Notes under the pieces: generated by a model
Database searches by the model: none
Seen by the model: only the letters and a program-made list of their open reading frames with translations
Told to the model about the DNA's origin: nothing
Shown here: positions 1 through 5,759 of the stretch, one piece after another
How positions within the stretch are numbered: the first letter of the stretch is position 1
Layout of the letters: each line of letters starts with the position of its first letter
NCBI GenBank assembly: GCA_947475795.1
Contig: CANJOX010000168.1
Location: forward strand, 1-6,879
Direction: 5' to 3'
Length of the DNA: 6,879 bases
Source of the DNA: Gemmatimonadota bacterium
Lineage (GTDB): Bacteria > Gemmatimonadota > Gemmatimonadetes > Gemmatimonadales > Gemmatimonadaceae
Program-made: the position numbers and the translations under genes

Positions 1-6
1 CACAAT

Positions 7-26
7 GCTCGTAGGGCCCTACGCGC
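7..26. repeat. Near-perfect palindrome in the leader of the cupredoxin gene
   Basis: Bases 10-23 (CGTAGGGCCCTACG) are a perfect 14-base palindrome. Allowing one mismatched pair (9 with 24), the symmetry extends to 7-26. A palindrome with no loop suits a dimeric protein binding site better than an RNA hairpin, but it could also belong to the 3' end of an upstream transcript that is cut off by the window edge. The symmetry is seen directly; any operator role is inference. Confidence 0.4.
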
Positions 27-59
27 ACAGGATTCGTCCTGTAGAACGGTAAAAATTTT
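27..59 (+). terminator. UUCG-tetraloop hairpin followed by an A/T run (possible terminator of an upstream gene)
   Basis: ACAGGA (27-32) pairs perfectly with TCCTGT (37-42) around a TTCG loop, an unusually stable tetraloop sequence in RNA. Eight bases later comes AAAAATTTT (51-59), the only A/T-rich patch nearby. It could end a gene lying left of the window, or be part of the 5' leader or promoter region of the cupredoxin gene. The T-run does not directly follow the stem, so it is not a textbook terminator. Confidence 0.35.
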
Positions 60-71
60 CGATCAGGCTCT

Positions 72-77
72 AGGAGG
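72..77 (+). promoter_or_regulatory. Strong Shine-Dalgarno AGGAGG for the cupredoxin gene
   Basis: AGGAGG sits nine bases upstream of the ATG at 87, close to optimal spacing, and fixes that start codon. It is the only clear consensus ribosome binding site in the window, which suggests this small lipoprotein is translated at a high level. Confidence 0.85.
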
Positions 78-86
78 CCTCTCGAC

Positions 87-590
87 ATGCGGTTTCTCGG
101 CTTTGCAGTTGTAACTGGCGCAGCGATCATGCTCGGCGCTTGCGGTGGAGAGAAGGCAGCGACGACGGATTCGGCGACGGCTGGTGCCTCGGCGGCAGCG
201 GCTCCGGCTCCGGCTGAAGCGGCTCCGGCGGCGGGCGCGATGGCCCCGATCACGGGCACGACGCACGAAGTGAAGATGATCGGCGACGGCGCTGGCTACC
301 GTTTCGAGCCGGCCAACCTCACGATTGCCGCCGGCGACGGCGTCAAGTTCGTCCTGGTCAGCGGTGGCCCGCACAATGTCGCGTTCGATCCGGCCGTCGT
401 TCCGGCCGCCGCGAAGGCGCAGCTCTCGGCCAACATGCCGGAGCAGGCTGGTGAGCTCTCGGGCAAGATGATGCTGAACGCGGACGAGTCGTACACGATC
501 TCGTTCGGCGGCATCGCCGCTGGTGAGTATGCGTTCCATTGCACGCCGCACCTGGCCATGAACATGAAGGGCGTGATCACGGTCAAGTAA
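87..590 (+). CDS. Cupredoxin (plastocyanin/azurin-like blue copper) lipoprotein
   Basis: A 167-residue exported electron carrier with a type 1 copper site. Residues 1-18 are a lipoprotein signal peptide ending in lipobox L16-G17-A18-C19, so the mature protein should be lipid-anchored at Cys19. An Ala/Pro/Thr-rich, low-complexity linker follows (about 21-55), then a cupredoxin domain from about 58 to the end. The copper ligands are visible: His96 in GGPHNVAF, then Cys152, His155 and Met160 in FHCTPHLAMNM, with the C-x2-H-x4-M spacing of plastocyanin-type proteins. The start is fixed by the AGGAGG at 72-77. The gene appears monocistronic, with a strong terminator immediately downstream. The redox partner cannot be read from the sequence; cupredoxins typically shuttle electrons to or from cytochromes, terminal oxidases or denitrification enzymes. 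Family and export are well supported, the specific role is not. Confidence 0.93.
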   Translation: MRFLGFAVVTGAAIMLGACGGEKAATTDSATAGASAAAAPAPAEAAPAAGAMAPITGTTHEVKMIGDGAGYRFEPANLTIAAGDGVKFVLVSGGPHNVAFDPAVVPAAAKAQLSANMPEQAGELSGKMMLNADESYTISFGGIAAGEYAFHCTPHLAMNMKGVITVK

Positions 591-592
591 TT

Positions 593-658
593 CGAACGGT
601 CTCCGTTCGGCAGGAAACCGCGGGGGCTGGCGAACATCGCCAGCCCCCGCGTTCGTTT
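593..658 (+). terminator. Tandem-hairpin transcription terminator after the cupredoxin gene
   Basis: Two perfect hairpins follow the stop codon. The first is CGAACGG (593-599) with CCGTTCG (603-609) around a TCT loop. The second is a 13-base GC-rich stem, 620-632 with 638-650, around a five-base loop, extendable by one more pair (619 with 651). The tail GTTCGTTTG (651-659) is moderately T-rich. The 13-14 bp stem and its position make it a confident intrinsic terminator, separating the lipoprotein gene from the next one. Confidence 0.85.
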
Positions 659-734
659 GCACAGACTCATGTCGATGCGTCCCACGGTGCCCGGTCTGTG
701 GCGCGGTGCGTGGTCGTCGGCTAGTCTCCGAGTC

Positions 735-1169
735 ATGTGGGCCGATACGCTGTTGTCACTCGAACGTGGTCACCTGATCCGCCTCGCGCTGTGGGCCGGC
801 GCGTGTGTGTTGAGCGGGACATCACTGCTGGCGTGGTTGATGGTGCGTCGCGCGACGGCGCCGCTGTTGCGGCATTTCGCGATACAGACCGCCGCGTGGG
901 GGGCGGTCAACCTGGCCATCGTGGGGTGGGCGTGGCGCGGACTCGCGTTCCGCGACTTCGCCGGCACGCAACGCCTGCTCAACGTGCTCTGGCTGAACAC
1001 CGGTCTCGACGTGGGGTATGCGGCGGTCGGGGTCACGCTGGCGCTCACGGCGTGGCGCTGGGGACAGCGCCCCGGTGCTCTCGGGGCCGGTCTTGGGGTC
1101 GTGGTTCAAGGCGTGGCTCTCGCGTTGCTTGATCTGCGGCTCATCGTGGCCATCGGGCCACTGCAGTAG
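735..1169 (+). CDS. Four-helix integral membrane protein, DUF6992-like
   Basis: A 144-residue hydrophobic protein with four predicted membrane segments at about 15-37, 48-68, 86-106 and 115-140. The arrangement HF-x2-Q-x3-W-x2-VNLAI (from about 47), then LNVLWLNTGLDVGY (82-95), then a Gly-rich helix containing VVVQG and a conserved Asp133 matches what I recall of small uncharacterised membrane proteins common in Bacteroidota (DUF6992 in NCBI naming; assigned from memory). No function is known for the family. The ATG at 735 is chosen because the protein then begins just before the first membrane helix. Earlier in-frame starts (TTG 657, ATG 669) lie within or right against the preceding terminator. 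The ribosome binding site is poor. A C-terminal position next to msrC suggests possible co-transcription, but an inverted-repeat spacer separates them. Confidence 0.75.
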   Translation: MWADTLLSLERGHLIRLALWAGACVLSGTSLLAWLMVRRATAPLLRHFAIQTAAWGAVNLAIVGWAWRGLAFRDFAGTQRLLNVLWLNTGLDVGYAAVGVTLALTAWRWGQRPGALGAGLGVVVQGVALALLDLRLIVAIGPLQ

Positions 1170-1255
1170 GGAGTCGGGAGTATGGAGTATGGAACTGCAC
1201 TTCCTGTTCTCTGTTGTGTCTCCCTACCCCTCACCCCCTACTCCTTACTCTCGTC
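1167..1255. repeat. GGGAGTA / TACTCC inverted-repeat spacer element
   Basis: The spacer starts with a purine-rich tract of repeated GGGAGT-like units (1168-1193) and ends with a pyrimidine-rich tract of TACTCC-like units (1219-1252). The arms are imperfect reverse complements: 1176-1192 against 1236-1252 matches at 14 of 17 positions, with one of the three misfits a G-T wobble. It begins at the stop codon of the membrane protein gene and ends at the ATG of msrC, so the msrC leader has no Shine-Dalgarno sequence and would lie in one arm of the hairpin. It resembles a dispersed intergenic repeat, though copy number cannot be judged here. Confidence 0.6.
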
Positions 1256-1765
1256 ATGGAACCCGTTATCCCTGATCTTCGCGCCGAACCGCGTGCGAGT
1301 GCGTATGCGCAGCTGCTCGAGATGCAATCGTTGTTGCTCGAGGGCAGTGACGATGCCATCGCCGGGATGGCGACGGTCAGCGCGCTGCTGCACCACGCGT
1401 TCGGGCATCTGTGGACGGGGTTCTATCGAGTGGTGGAGCCCGGCCGCCTGCTGCGTGTCGGTCCGTATCAGGGGTCGCTGGGGTGCCAGGAGATCACCTT
1501 CGGGCGTGGCGTGTGCGGGACGGCGGCGGCCGAACGCCGCACGGTGGTCGTGGCCAACGTGCATGACTTCCCGGGGCACATCACCTGCGATCCGCGATCG
1601 CAGAGTGAGATCGTGGTGCCGGTGTTCGACGCGTCCGGTGCGCTGATGGCCGTGCTCGACATCGACTCCTCGGTTCCGTCGGCCTTCGGCGACGTCGATC
1701 GCGACGGGCTCGAACAGTTGGTGGCTTGGTTTGCCCGCTCGGCGTATGTTCCCGTCCCTGCTTGA
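1256..1765 (+). CDS. msrC: Free methionine-(R)-sulfoxide reductase (fRMsr, GAF-domain)
   Basis: A 169-residue single GAF-domain enzyme that reduces free L-methionine-(R)-sulfoxide to methionine in the cytoplasm, normally with thioredoxin-type reductants. The family signature is intact: the three cysteines Cys77 (LGCQEI), Cys87 (FGRGVCGTA) and Cys111 (HITCD) have spacings of 10 and 24 residues, identical to Cys84, Cys94 and Cys118 of the E. coli enzyme YebR/MsrC. The motifs GPYQG, FPGHITCD, SEIVVPVFD and VLDIDS are also present. Length agrees with the family (about 160-170). The ATG at 1256 is chosen because it gives this length; a GTG at 1214 would add residues encoded by the spacer repeat. 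No Shine-Dalgarno precedes it, only pyrimidines. The HD-domain gene begins 19 bases downstream and is probably co-transcribed. Confidence 0.92.
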   Translation: MEPVIPDLRAEPRASAYAQLLEMQSLLLEGSDDAIAGMATVSALLHHAFGHLWTGFYRVVEPGRLLRVGPYQGSLGCQEITFGRGVCGTAAAERRTVVVANVHDFPGHITCDPRSQSEIVVPVFDASGALMAVLDIDSSVPSAFGDVDRDGLEQLVAWFARSAYVPVPA

Positions 1766-1784
1766 CTCCTCCGTCGCCCCGTCG

Positions 1785-2381
1785 ATGACCGGCTACTCCG
1801 ATCGGATCAACCACGCCTTCGCCTTCGCGGCGAAGCACCACGATCAGCAGGTCCGTAAAGGCACGCGGCTCCCGTATCTCACGCATCCGGCGAATGTCGC
1901 GGTGATTCTCACGCGCTATGGGTGTGGTGAAGACGCCGTGGTCGCGGGTATCCTGCATGATGTCGTGGGCGACTGCGTTCGCGGCGGCTGGACCCGCGAG
2001 ACGCTCGACGAGCGTATCGGCGCCAAGTTCGGCACCAGCATGCTCGAGATGCTGTTGTCCGTGACGGAACGTCGCACGGATGATGACGGCGTCGAACTCT
2101 CCTCGGACGACCGCAAGGACGACTTCCTCGAGCGGCTCTCCCTCGCGAGTGCTGATGCGCTCTGGGTGTGTGCCGCCGACACGGTGCACAGCGCGAACTC
2201 CATTCTCTCCGATCTGCGCCGCACATCGTTTCCTGAAACCGTGTGGGGACGCTTCGCCGCCGGACGCGAGGGTACGGTGCGCCAGTACGCTCGCGTGAGC
2301 GAGCGACTGCGCGAGATCGGGTTTACGGCGCCGATCGTGGACGAACTCGCGCACGCCGCCGCGGAGCTGGGACGGATCTGA
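1785..2381 (+). CDS. HD-domain protein of the RelA/SpoT hydrolase type (HD_4), stand-alone
   Basis: A 198-residue cytoplasmic protein resembling the ppGpp-hydrolase half of SpoT and small alarmone hydrolases of the MESH1 kind, with no synthetase domain. Family motifs in order: HHDQQVRKG (18-26), PYLTHPANVA (30-39) with His34, GILHDVVGD (55-63) with His58-Asp59, ERIGAKFG (76-83), CAADTVHSAN (129-138) with Asp132, and VWGRFAAGREGTV (153-165). His34, His58, Asp59 and Asp132 are the expected metal ligands. In Rel/SpoT enzymes the loop reads HDxxED; here the Glu is Gly62, while Asp63 remains. That Glu is considered catalytic in Rel hydrolases, so activity may be reduced or directed to another substrate. 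The ATG at 1785 is chosen because it directly precedes the conserved N-terminus; ATG 1746 would overlap msrC. Neither has a Shine-Dalgarno. Family is clear, substrate is not. Confidence 0.85.
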   Translation: MTGYSDRINHAFAFAAKHHDQQVRKGTRLPYLTHPANVAVILTRYGCGEDAVVAGILHDVVGDCVRGGWTRETLDERIGAKFGTSMLEMLLSVTERRTDDDGVELSSDDRKDDFLERLSLASADALWVCAADTVHSANSILSDLRRTSFPETVWGRFAAGREGTVRQYARVSERLREIGFTAPIVDELAHAAAELGRI

Positions 2382-2407
2382 GCGTGCGTGCGGCAACATC
2401 TGAAACG

Positions 2408-2559
2408 GCCAGAACACGGATGACGCGGAAGCCGCCGAAACCACACGGATAAGCAACAGCAAAAAACATTGTCTTGAATACGGAACGACACGGATCAGCG
2501 GCAGCACACCGCTTATCCGTGTCGTTTCCCATTTACATCGGCGTCATCCGTGTTCCGGC
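2408..2559. repeat. Nested inverted-repeat cluster with ACACGGAT core, between convergent genes
   Basis: The 209-base gap between the convergent HD and ispG genes (2382-2590) contains this element. The octamer ACACGGAT occurs three times forward (2414, 2443, 2488) and twice as its reverse complement (2515-2522, 2546-2553). Three pairings result. The outer arms 2412-2426 and 2541-2555 match perfectly over 15 bases. The middle arms 2437-2454 and 2511-2528 match at 17 of 18, with a perfect 12-base core. The inner hairpin 2484-2501 with 2509-2526 matches at 17 of 18 around a seven-base loop. The middle and inner pairings compete for the same right arm. It looks like a decayed intergenic repeat family; it may also serve as a two-way terminator. 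Confidence 0.75.
2484..2526. terminator. Hairpin that could terminate both converging transcripts
   Basis: This is the inner stem of the repeat cluster: 18 bases with one mismatch (2496 against 2514) and loop CAGCACA (2502-2508). It is the most compact strong hairpin between the stops at 2381 and 2591. Rightward it is followed only by a weak T-rich patch; leftward, a T6 run (A6 at 2461-2466 on the given strand) lies 17 bases beyond the stem. Position favours bidirectional termination, but the lack of an adjacent T-run on either strand keeps this tentative. Confidence 0.4.
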
Positions 2560-2590
2560 AGTAGCGATTCGTCCGTCGCCCCGAAAACGT

Positions 2591-3832
2591 TTACACGCCG
2601 GCCGTCGCTCCATAACTCGTCGACACGTAGTTCTCGAGAATCACGAGAAACTCCTCGACGATCTTGTCGCCCTTGAGCGTCGTGAAGAGCTTGCCGTCCA
2701 CGTACACCGGGGCCTTCGGCTCTTCGAACGTGCCCGGCAGCGAGATACCGATGTTGGCGTGCTTGGACTCGCCCGGTCCGTTCACCACGCAGCCCATCAC
2801 CGCGACCTTCATCTCCACCACGCCCGGACGCGACTCACGCCACACCGGCATCTGTTCGCGCAGATAGCCCTGGATGTCTTCGGCCATGTGCTGGAAGAAC
2901 GTGCTGGTGGTGCGCCCGCACCCGGGGCACGCGGTCACCTGTGGCGCGAAGGAACGCAGCCCCAGTGACTGCAGAATCTGCTGCGCCACGAACACTTCTT
3001 CGCGACGATCGCCGTTCGGCTTGGGTGTGAGCGACACACGGATCGTGTCGCCGATTCCTTCACTGAGCAGGATAGCCAGCGCCGTGCTGGACGCCACGAT
3101 CCCCTTGGCGCCCATGCCCGCTTCGGTGAGGCCTAAGTGCAGCGGATAGTCGCAGCGCTTGGCGAGACGACGGTAGCACTCCACCAGATCGGGTACGACG
3201 GAAATCTTGGCGCTCACGATGATCTTGTCGTGACCGAGTCCGACTTCTTCGGCCAGCGCGGCGGAACGCAGCGCGCTCTCGAGCATGGCGTCCATGTACA
3301 CGTCCTTCGCGTCGCGCGGCTCGGCCGACTTCGCGTTGGCGTCCATCATGTCGGTGAGCAGGTTCTGATCGAGCGAACCCCAGTTCACGCCGATACGCAC
3401 CGGCTTGTCATGGTCGATCGCTGCCTGCACGATCGTCGTGAAGTTCGTGTCGCGATGCTTCGTGCCGACGTTGCCCGGATTGATCCGGTACTTGTCGAGC
3501 GTGGCCGCGCACTCCGGGTACTTCGTGAGCAGCAAGTGCCCGTTGTAATGGAAGTCGCCGATGAGCGGCACGTCGAGTCCGCGGTCGACCAGTCGCTGCC
3601 GGATTTCCGGAACGGCGTGTGCGGCCTCGTCGTTGTTGACCGTGATGCGCACCTTCTGCGATCCGGCCTCGAATAATTCGGCGACCTGATCCGCCGTACC
3701 GGCGGCGTCCGCCGTATCGGTGTTGGTCATCGACTGCACCACGATGGGCGCGGAGGAGCCGACAGAGACACCGCGCACCTGGGTGGTGACGGTGGGACGA
3801 CGAGCGCTAAAGCCGTGAACGGAAGACACCAT
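2591..3832 (-). CDS. ispG: 4-hydroxy-3-methylbut-2-enyl diphosphate synthase (IspG/GcpE)
   Basis: A 413-residue cytoplasmic [4Fe-4S] enzyme of the MEP isoprenoid pathway. It converts 2-C-methyl-D-erythritol 2,4-cyclodiphosphate to HMBPP using reduced flavodoxin or ferredoxin. The N-terminal TIM-barrel part shows [11 protein letters not shown] (about 30-40), [11 protein letters not shown] (88-98) and YRINPGN (115-121). The C-terminal cluster domain supplies Cys302 and Cys305 in TACPGCGRT and Cys348 in [10 protein letters not shown], with the catalytic Glu355 in the same motif. All essential residues are present. It is longer than the E. coli protein (372), as in many other phyla. The ATG at 3832 is chosen because the protein then starts shortly before the conserved barrel; an upstream start at 3910 would run through the divergent gene's start. 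No Shine-Dalgarno is visible. The divergent neighbour begins 65 bases away, so the two likely share a promoter region. Confidence 0.97.
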   Translation of the reverse strand: MVSSVHGFSARRPTVTTQVRGVSVGSSAPIVVQSMTNTDTADAAGTADQVAELFEAGSQKVRITVNNDEAAHAVPEIRQRLVDRGLDVPLIGDFHYNGHLLLTKYPECAATLDKYRINPGNVGTKHRDTNFTTIVQAAIDHDKPVRIGVNWGSLDQNLLTDMMDANAKSAEPRDAKDVYMDAMLESALRSAALAEEVGLGHDKIIVSAKISVVPDLVECYRRLAKRCDYPLHLGLTEAGMGAKGIVASSTALAILLSEGIGDTIRVSLTPKPNGDRREEVFVAQQILQSLGLRSFAPQVTACPGCGRTTSTFFQHMAEDIQGYLREQMPVWRESRPGVVEMKVAVMGCVVNGPGESKHANIGISLPGTFEEPKAPVYVDGKLFTTLKGDKIVEEFLVILENYVSTSYGATAGV

Positions 3833-3897
3833 TGAACCCGGTTGAGAGTGGCAGCCGTAAGGTAGCGCGGGCAGGGCCTTCTCCCCAAGTTCCAGCC
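3833..3897. promoter_or_regulatory. Divergent promoter region between ispG and the membrane protein gene
   Basis: These 65 bases separate two start codons facing away from each other, so they must carry at least part of both promoters unless either start is misplaced. I find no convincing -35/-10 pair, no operator palindrome and no Shine-Dalgarno on either strand. The call rests on gene orientation only. Confidence 0.45.
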
Positions 3898-4350
3898 ATG
3901 ACCGATCCAACGTCGTCGCCCCCCGATGAGATGCCAGCCGCCGCCCCCGCCGCTGCGTCCAAGCCGCGTCAGTCCTTCTTACGGCGGCACTGGCTGGCAG
4001 TTGGTGTCTTCGGGGTGTTCGGCCTCCCGGCTCTCGGGATCGCCCTCTGGGCCACGTTCGCGCTGAGCTGGAGCTACTCCAGCGGCAAGCGGGCCGGATA
4101 CGTCCAGAAGATCTCTCGGAAGGGGTACGTCTGTAAAACCTGGGAAGGCACCCTGTACACGGACATTGCGAAAGGCTTCCGGTCGGACAGTTTCTCGTTC
4201 ACGGTGCGCAGCGATTCGCTCGCCCACGTGATCGAGGCTCTCAGTGGTAAGAGAGTTGCAGTGGACTACGAGCAGCACATCTACGTGCCCACGTCCTGCT
4301 TTGGCGATACGGAGTACTTCGTGACCGGCGTGAGCGCCCTTCCTGAGTAG
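3898..4350 (+). CDS. Conserved single-pass membrane protein of unknown function (YSSGxRAG/CKTWEG family)
   Basis: A 150-residue protein. Residues 1-30 are a Pro/Ala-rich polar segment with basic residues (RQSFLRRH) just before one membrane helix at about 32-58, followed by an outside-facing domain of some 90 residues. The motifs [19 protein letters not shown] (58-76), VCKTWEG (78-84), FSFTVRSD (99-106), [11 protein letters not shown] (117-127) and [13 protein letters not shown] (133-145) match a family I recall from Bacteroidota and Proteobacteria. Some members carry a 6-phosphogluconate dehydrogenase label; nothing here supports it, as there is no Rossmann fold and the protein is far too small. 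Cys79 and Cys134 could form a disulfide if exported. The ATG at 3898 is preferred over 3832, which coincides with the ispG start. Function unknown. Confidence 0.82.
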   Translation: MTDPTSSPPDEMPAAAPAAASKPRQSFLRRHWLAVGVFGVFGLPALGIALWATFALSWSYSSGKRAGYVQKISRKGYVCKTWEGTLYTDIAKGFRSDSFSFTVRSDSLAHVIEALSGKRVAVDYEQHIYVPTSCFGDTEYFVTGVSALPE

Positions 4351-4368
4351 CACGAGCGTCGCCGAGGA

Positions 4369-4390
4369 CCCGGGCTCTTGTGAGCCAGGG
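4369..4390 (+). terminator. Weak hairpin between the membrane protein and FAD oxidoreductase genes
   Basis: CCCGGGCTC (4369-4377) pairs with GAGCCAGGG (4382-4390) around a TTGT loop, with one G-A mismatch. A five-base stem, GTTGG (4397-4401) with CCAAC (4409-4413), follows. No T-run comes after, so termination is doubtful; the rest of the 79-base gap shows no promoter or ribosome binding site that I can recognise. Confidence 0.25.
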
Positions 4391-4429
4391 GACACTGTTG
4401 GGTGCGAACCAACGCCACCTTTCGGACGC

Positions 4430-5746
4430 ATGACTAGCCAGACTGCTCCCATCATCGTTGTCGGCGCCGGCGTTGCCGGCCTCGTGTGTGCGATCGAAAT
4501 CCATCGCGCCGGCCGGCCTGTGCTTGTGCTCGATGCCGCGTCGGAGGTGGGCGGGCGCGTGCGCAGCACGACGCGCGACGGTCTGGTCTTCGACCACGGC
4601 TTTCAGGTGCTGTTCACCGCGTATCCCACGCTCCGCCGGTACCTCGATCTCGACGCCCTCGCTCCGCGCAAGTTCCTGCCGGCCGCCCGCATCGTGCAGG
4701 GTGGTCGGGCGTCGCTGATCGGCGATGCCCTAAGCGACCCGACGCTGCTGATCGAGACGGTCATGGCACGCGCCGTGCCGATCGGTGACAAGCTGCGCCT
4801 GCTCGCGCTGCGTCGCTTTGCCCAGCAGCTCTCGATCGACGAATGCTTCTCGGCGCGTTTCGCGGGCGTGAGCACGCGAGATTTTCTGGCCTCGCGAGGG
4901 TTCAGCCCGTCCGTGATCGATGGATTCTTCGCGCCGTTCTACGGCGGCATTTTGCTGGATCGTACCCTCGCCACCAGTGCGTCGGTGTTGTTGTTCACGT
5001 TCAAGATGCTGGCCGAGGGCGACACGGTGGTACCCGCGGCCGGCATGGGTGCCCTCACCAAGCAGTTGGCGGCGCAACTGCCGGCGGGTTCGGTTCGCAC
5101 CGCGGTCGGCGTGGACGCGCTCACCGTGCACGACGGGCGCGTGACGGGGGTGGTGCTGGCCGGCGGCGACGTGATGCCGGCGGCGCAGGTCATCATGGCC
5201 ACCGATGCACCGGCAGCGGCGAAGCTGGCTGCCACGGCCGGCGTGCAGATTGTCACGCCATCGGGGGCGCGCGGCACCACCACGCTGTACTTCACCACCA
5301 GTGGTGCCTCGCCGATTCCCGGTCGTGCGCTGTGGCTCAACGCCGATGCGTCGGCGGTGATGAGTCATGCCGTGACGATCACCGATGTCGCGCCGGACTA
5401 CGCGCCGCGCGGCGTGTCGCTCATTGCGGCGAGTGCAGTTGGCGCCGCGGCCGATCGGTCCGATGCCGATCTTGAATCGGCCGCCCGCCGCGAGCTCGCG
5501 GCTATGGCGAAGGCCGTTGGTGATGCGGCGGCGGCTGCCAAGACCGCGGCCCTGTCGCGCGCGGCCGTATGGCGGGTACCGTACGCGCAGTTTGCGCAGC
5601 CTCCTGGCTGGCGGGAACACCGCCCAACGATCGCGTGTGGTATACCGGGGCTGTGGCGTGCCAGTGAAGTGTTGCACTCCAGCTCACTCGAAGGTGCGGC
5701 GCGCGGCGGGCAGGACGCCGCGCTGGCCATGCTGCAGTCCCACTGA
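4430..5746 (+). CDS. NAD(P)/FAD-dependent oxidoreductase (amine oxidase / phytoene desaturase-like)
   Basis: A 438-residue flavoprotein. The N-terminal FAD-binding Rossmann motif is VVGAGVAGL (10-18), ending the second strand in VLVLD with Asp35 where Glu is more usual, followed by GGRVRS (41-46) and FDHGFQVLFTAYP (54-66). Internal family motifs are GDKLRLLALRR (about 119-129), GFFAPFYGGILLD (165-177) and PAAGMGALTKQLAAQLP (202-218). The C-terminal flavin-contact segment is ASEVLHSSSLEGAARGG (411-427). This pattern fits the widespread subgroup often labelled phytoene dehydrogenase-related or protoporphyrinogen oxidase-like. No carotenoid, heme or quinone genes are adjacent, so the substrate is open; ispG nearby is only a weak hint of isoprenoid metabolism. 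The ATG at 4430 places the Rossmann motif at the usual distance from the N-terminus. The barrel protein gene follows after 13 bases. Confidence 0.88.
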   Translation: MTSQTAPIIVVGAGVAGLVCAIEIHRAGRPVLVLDAASEVGGRVRSTTRDGLVFDHGFQVLFTAYPTLRRYLDLDALAPRKFLPAARIVQGGRASLIGDALSDPTLLIETVMARAVPIGDKLRLLALRRFAQQLSIDECFSARFAGVSTRDFLASRGFSPSVIDGFFAPFYGGILLDRTLATSASVLLFTFKMLAEGDTVVPAAGMGALTKQLAAQLPAGSVRTAVGVDALTVHDGRVTGVVLAGGDVMPAAQVIMATDAPAAAKLAATAGVQIVTPSGARGTTTLYFTTSGASPIPGRALWLNADASAVMSHAVTITDVAPDYAPRGVSLIAASAVGAAADRSDADLESAARRELAAMAKAVGDAAAAAKTAALSRAAVWRVPYAQFAQPPGWREHRPTIACGIPGLWRASEVLHSSSLEGAARGGQDAALAMLQSH

Positions 5747-5759
5747 CCCTTCATTGACC

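Noticed and set aside
63..662. 199-codon minus-strand frame opposite the cupredoxin gene
   Set aside because: Arg-rich shadow of a gene with lipobox, copper ligands and strong ribosome binding site; it also begins beyond that gene's terminator.
657..734. Earlier starts (TTG 657, ATG 669) for the DUF6992-like membrane protein
   Set aside because: They fall in or against the cupredoxin terminator and add 22-26 residues that resemble no membrane or family sequence.
1581..2507. 308-codon open frame on the minus strand across the HD gene and the repeat cluster
   Set aside because: Arg-rich and motif-free, it overlaps two well-supported genes on the opposite strand and starts inside the inverted-repeat region.
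2408..2559. CRISPR array interpretation of the repeated ACACGGAT units
   Set aside because: The units are in both orientations, only about 8-18 bases long, irregularly spaced and without adjacent cas genes.
4730..5677. 315-codon open frame on the minus strand opposite the FAD oxidoreductase gene
   Set aside because: It is antisense to a gene with intact family motifs; its predicted protein is Arg/Gly/His-rich with no motif, typical of a shadow frame in high-GC DNA.
5385..5759. N-terminal extension of the barrel protein by 125 codons
   Set aside because: The extension overlaps the FAD gene in another frame and is Arg-rich; a clean signal peptide begins at the ATG at 5760.
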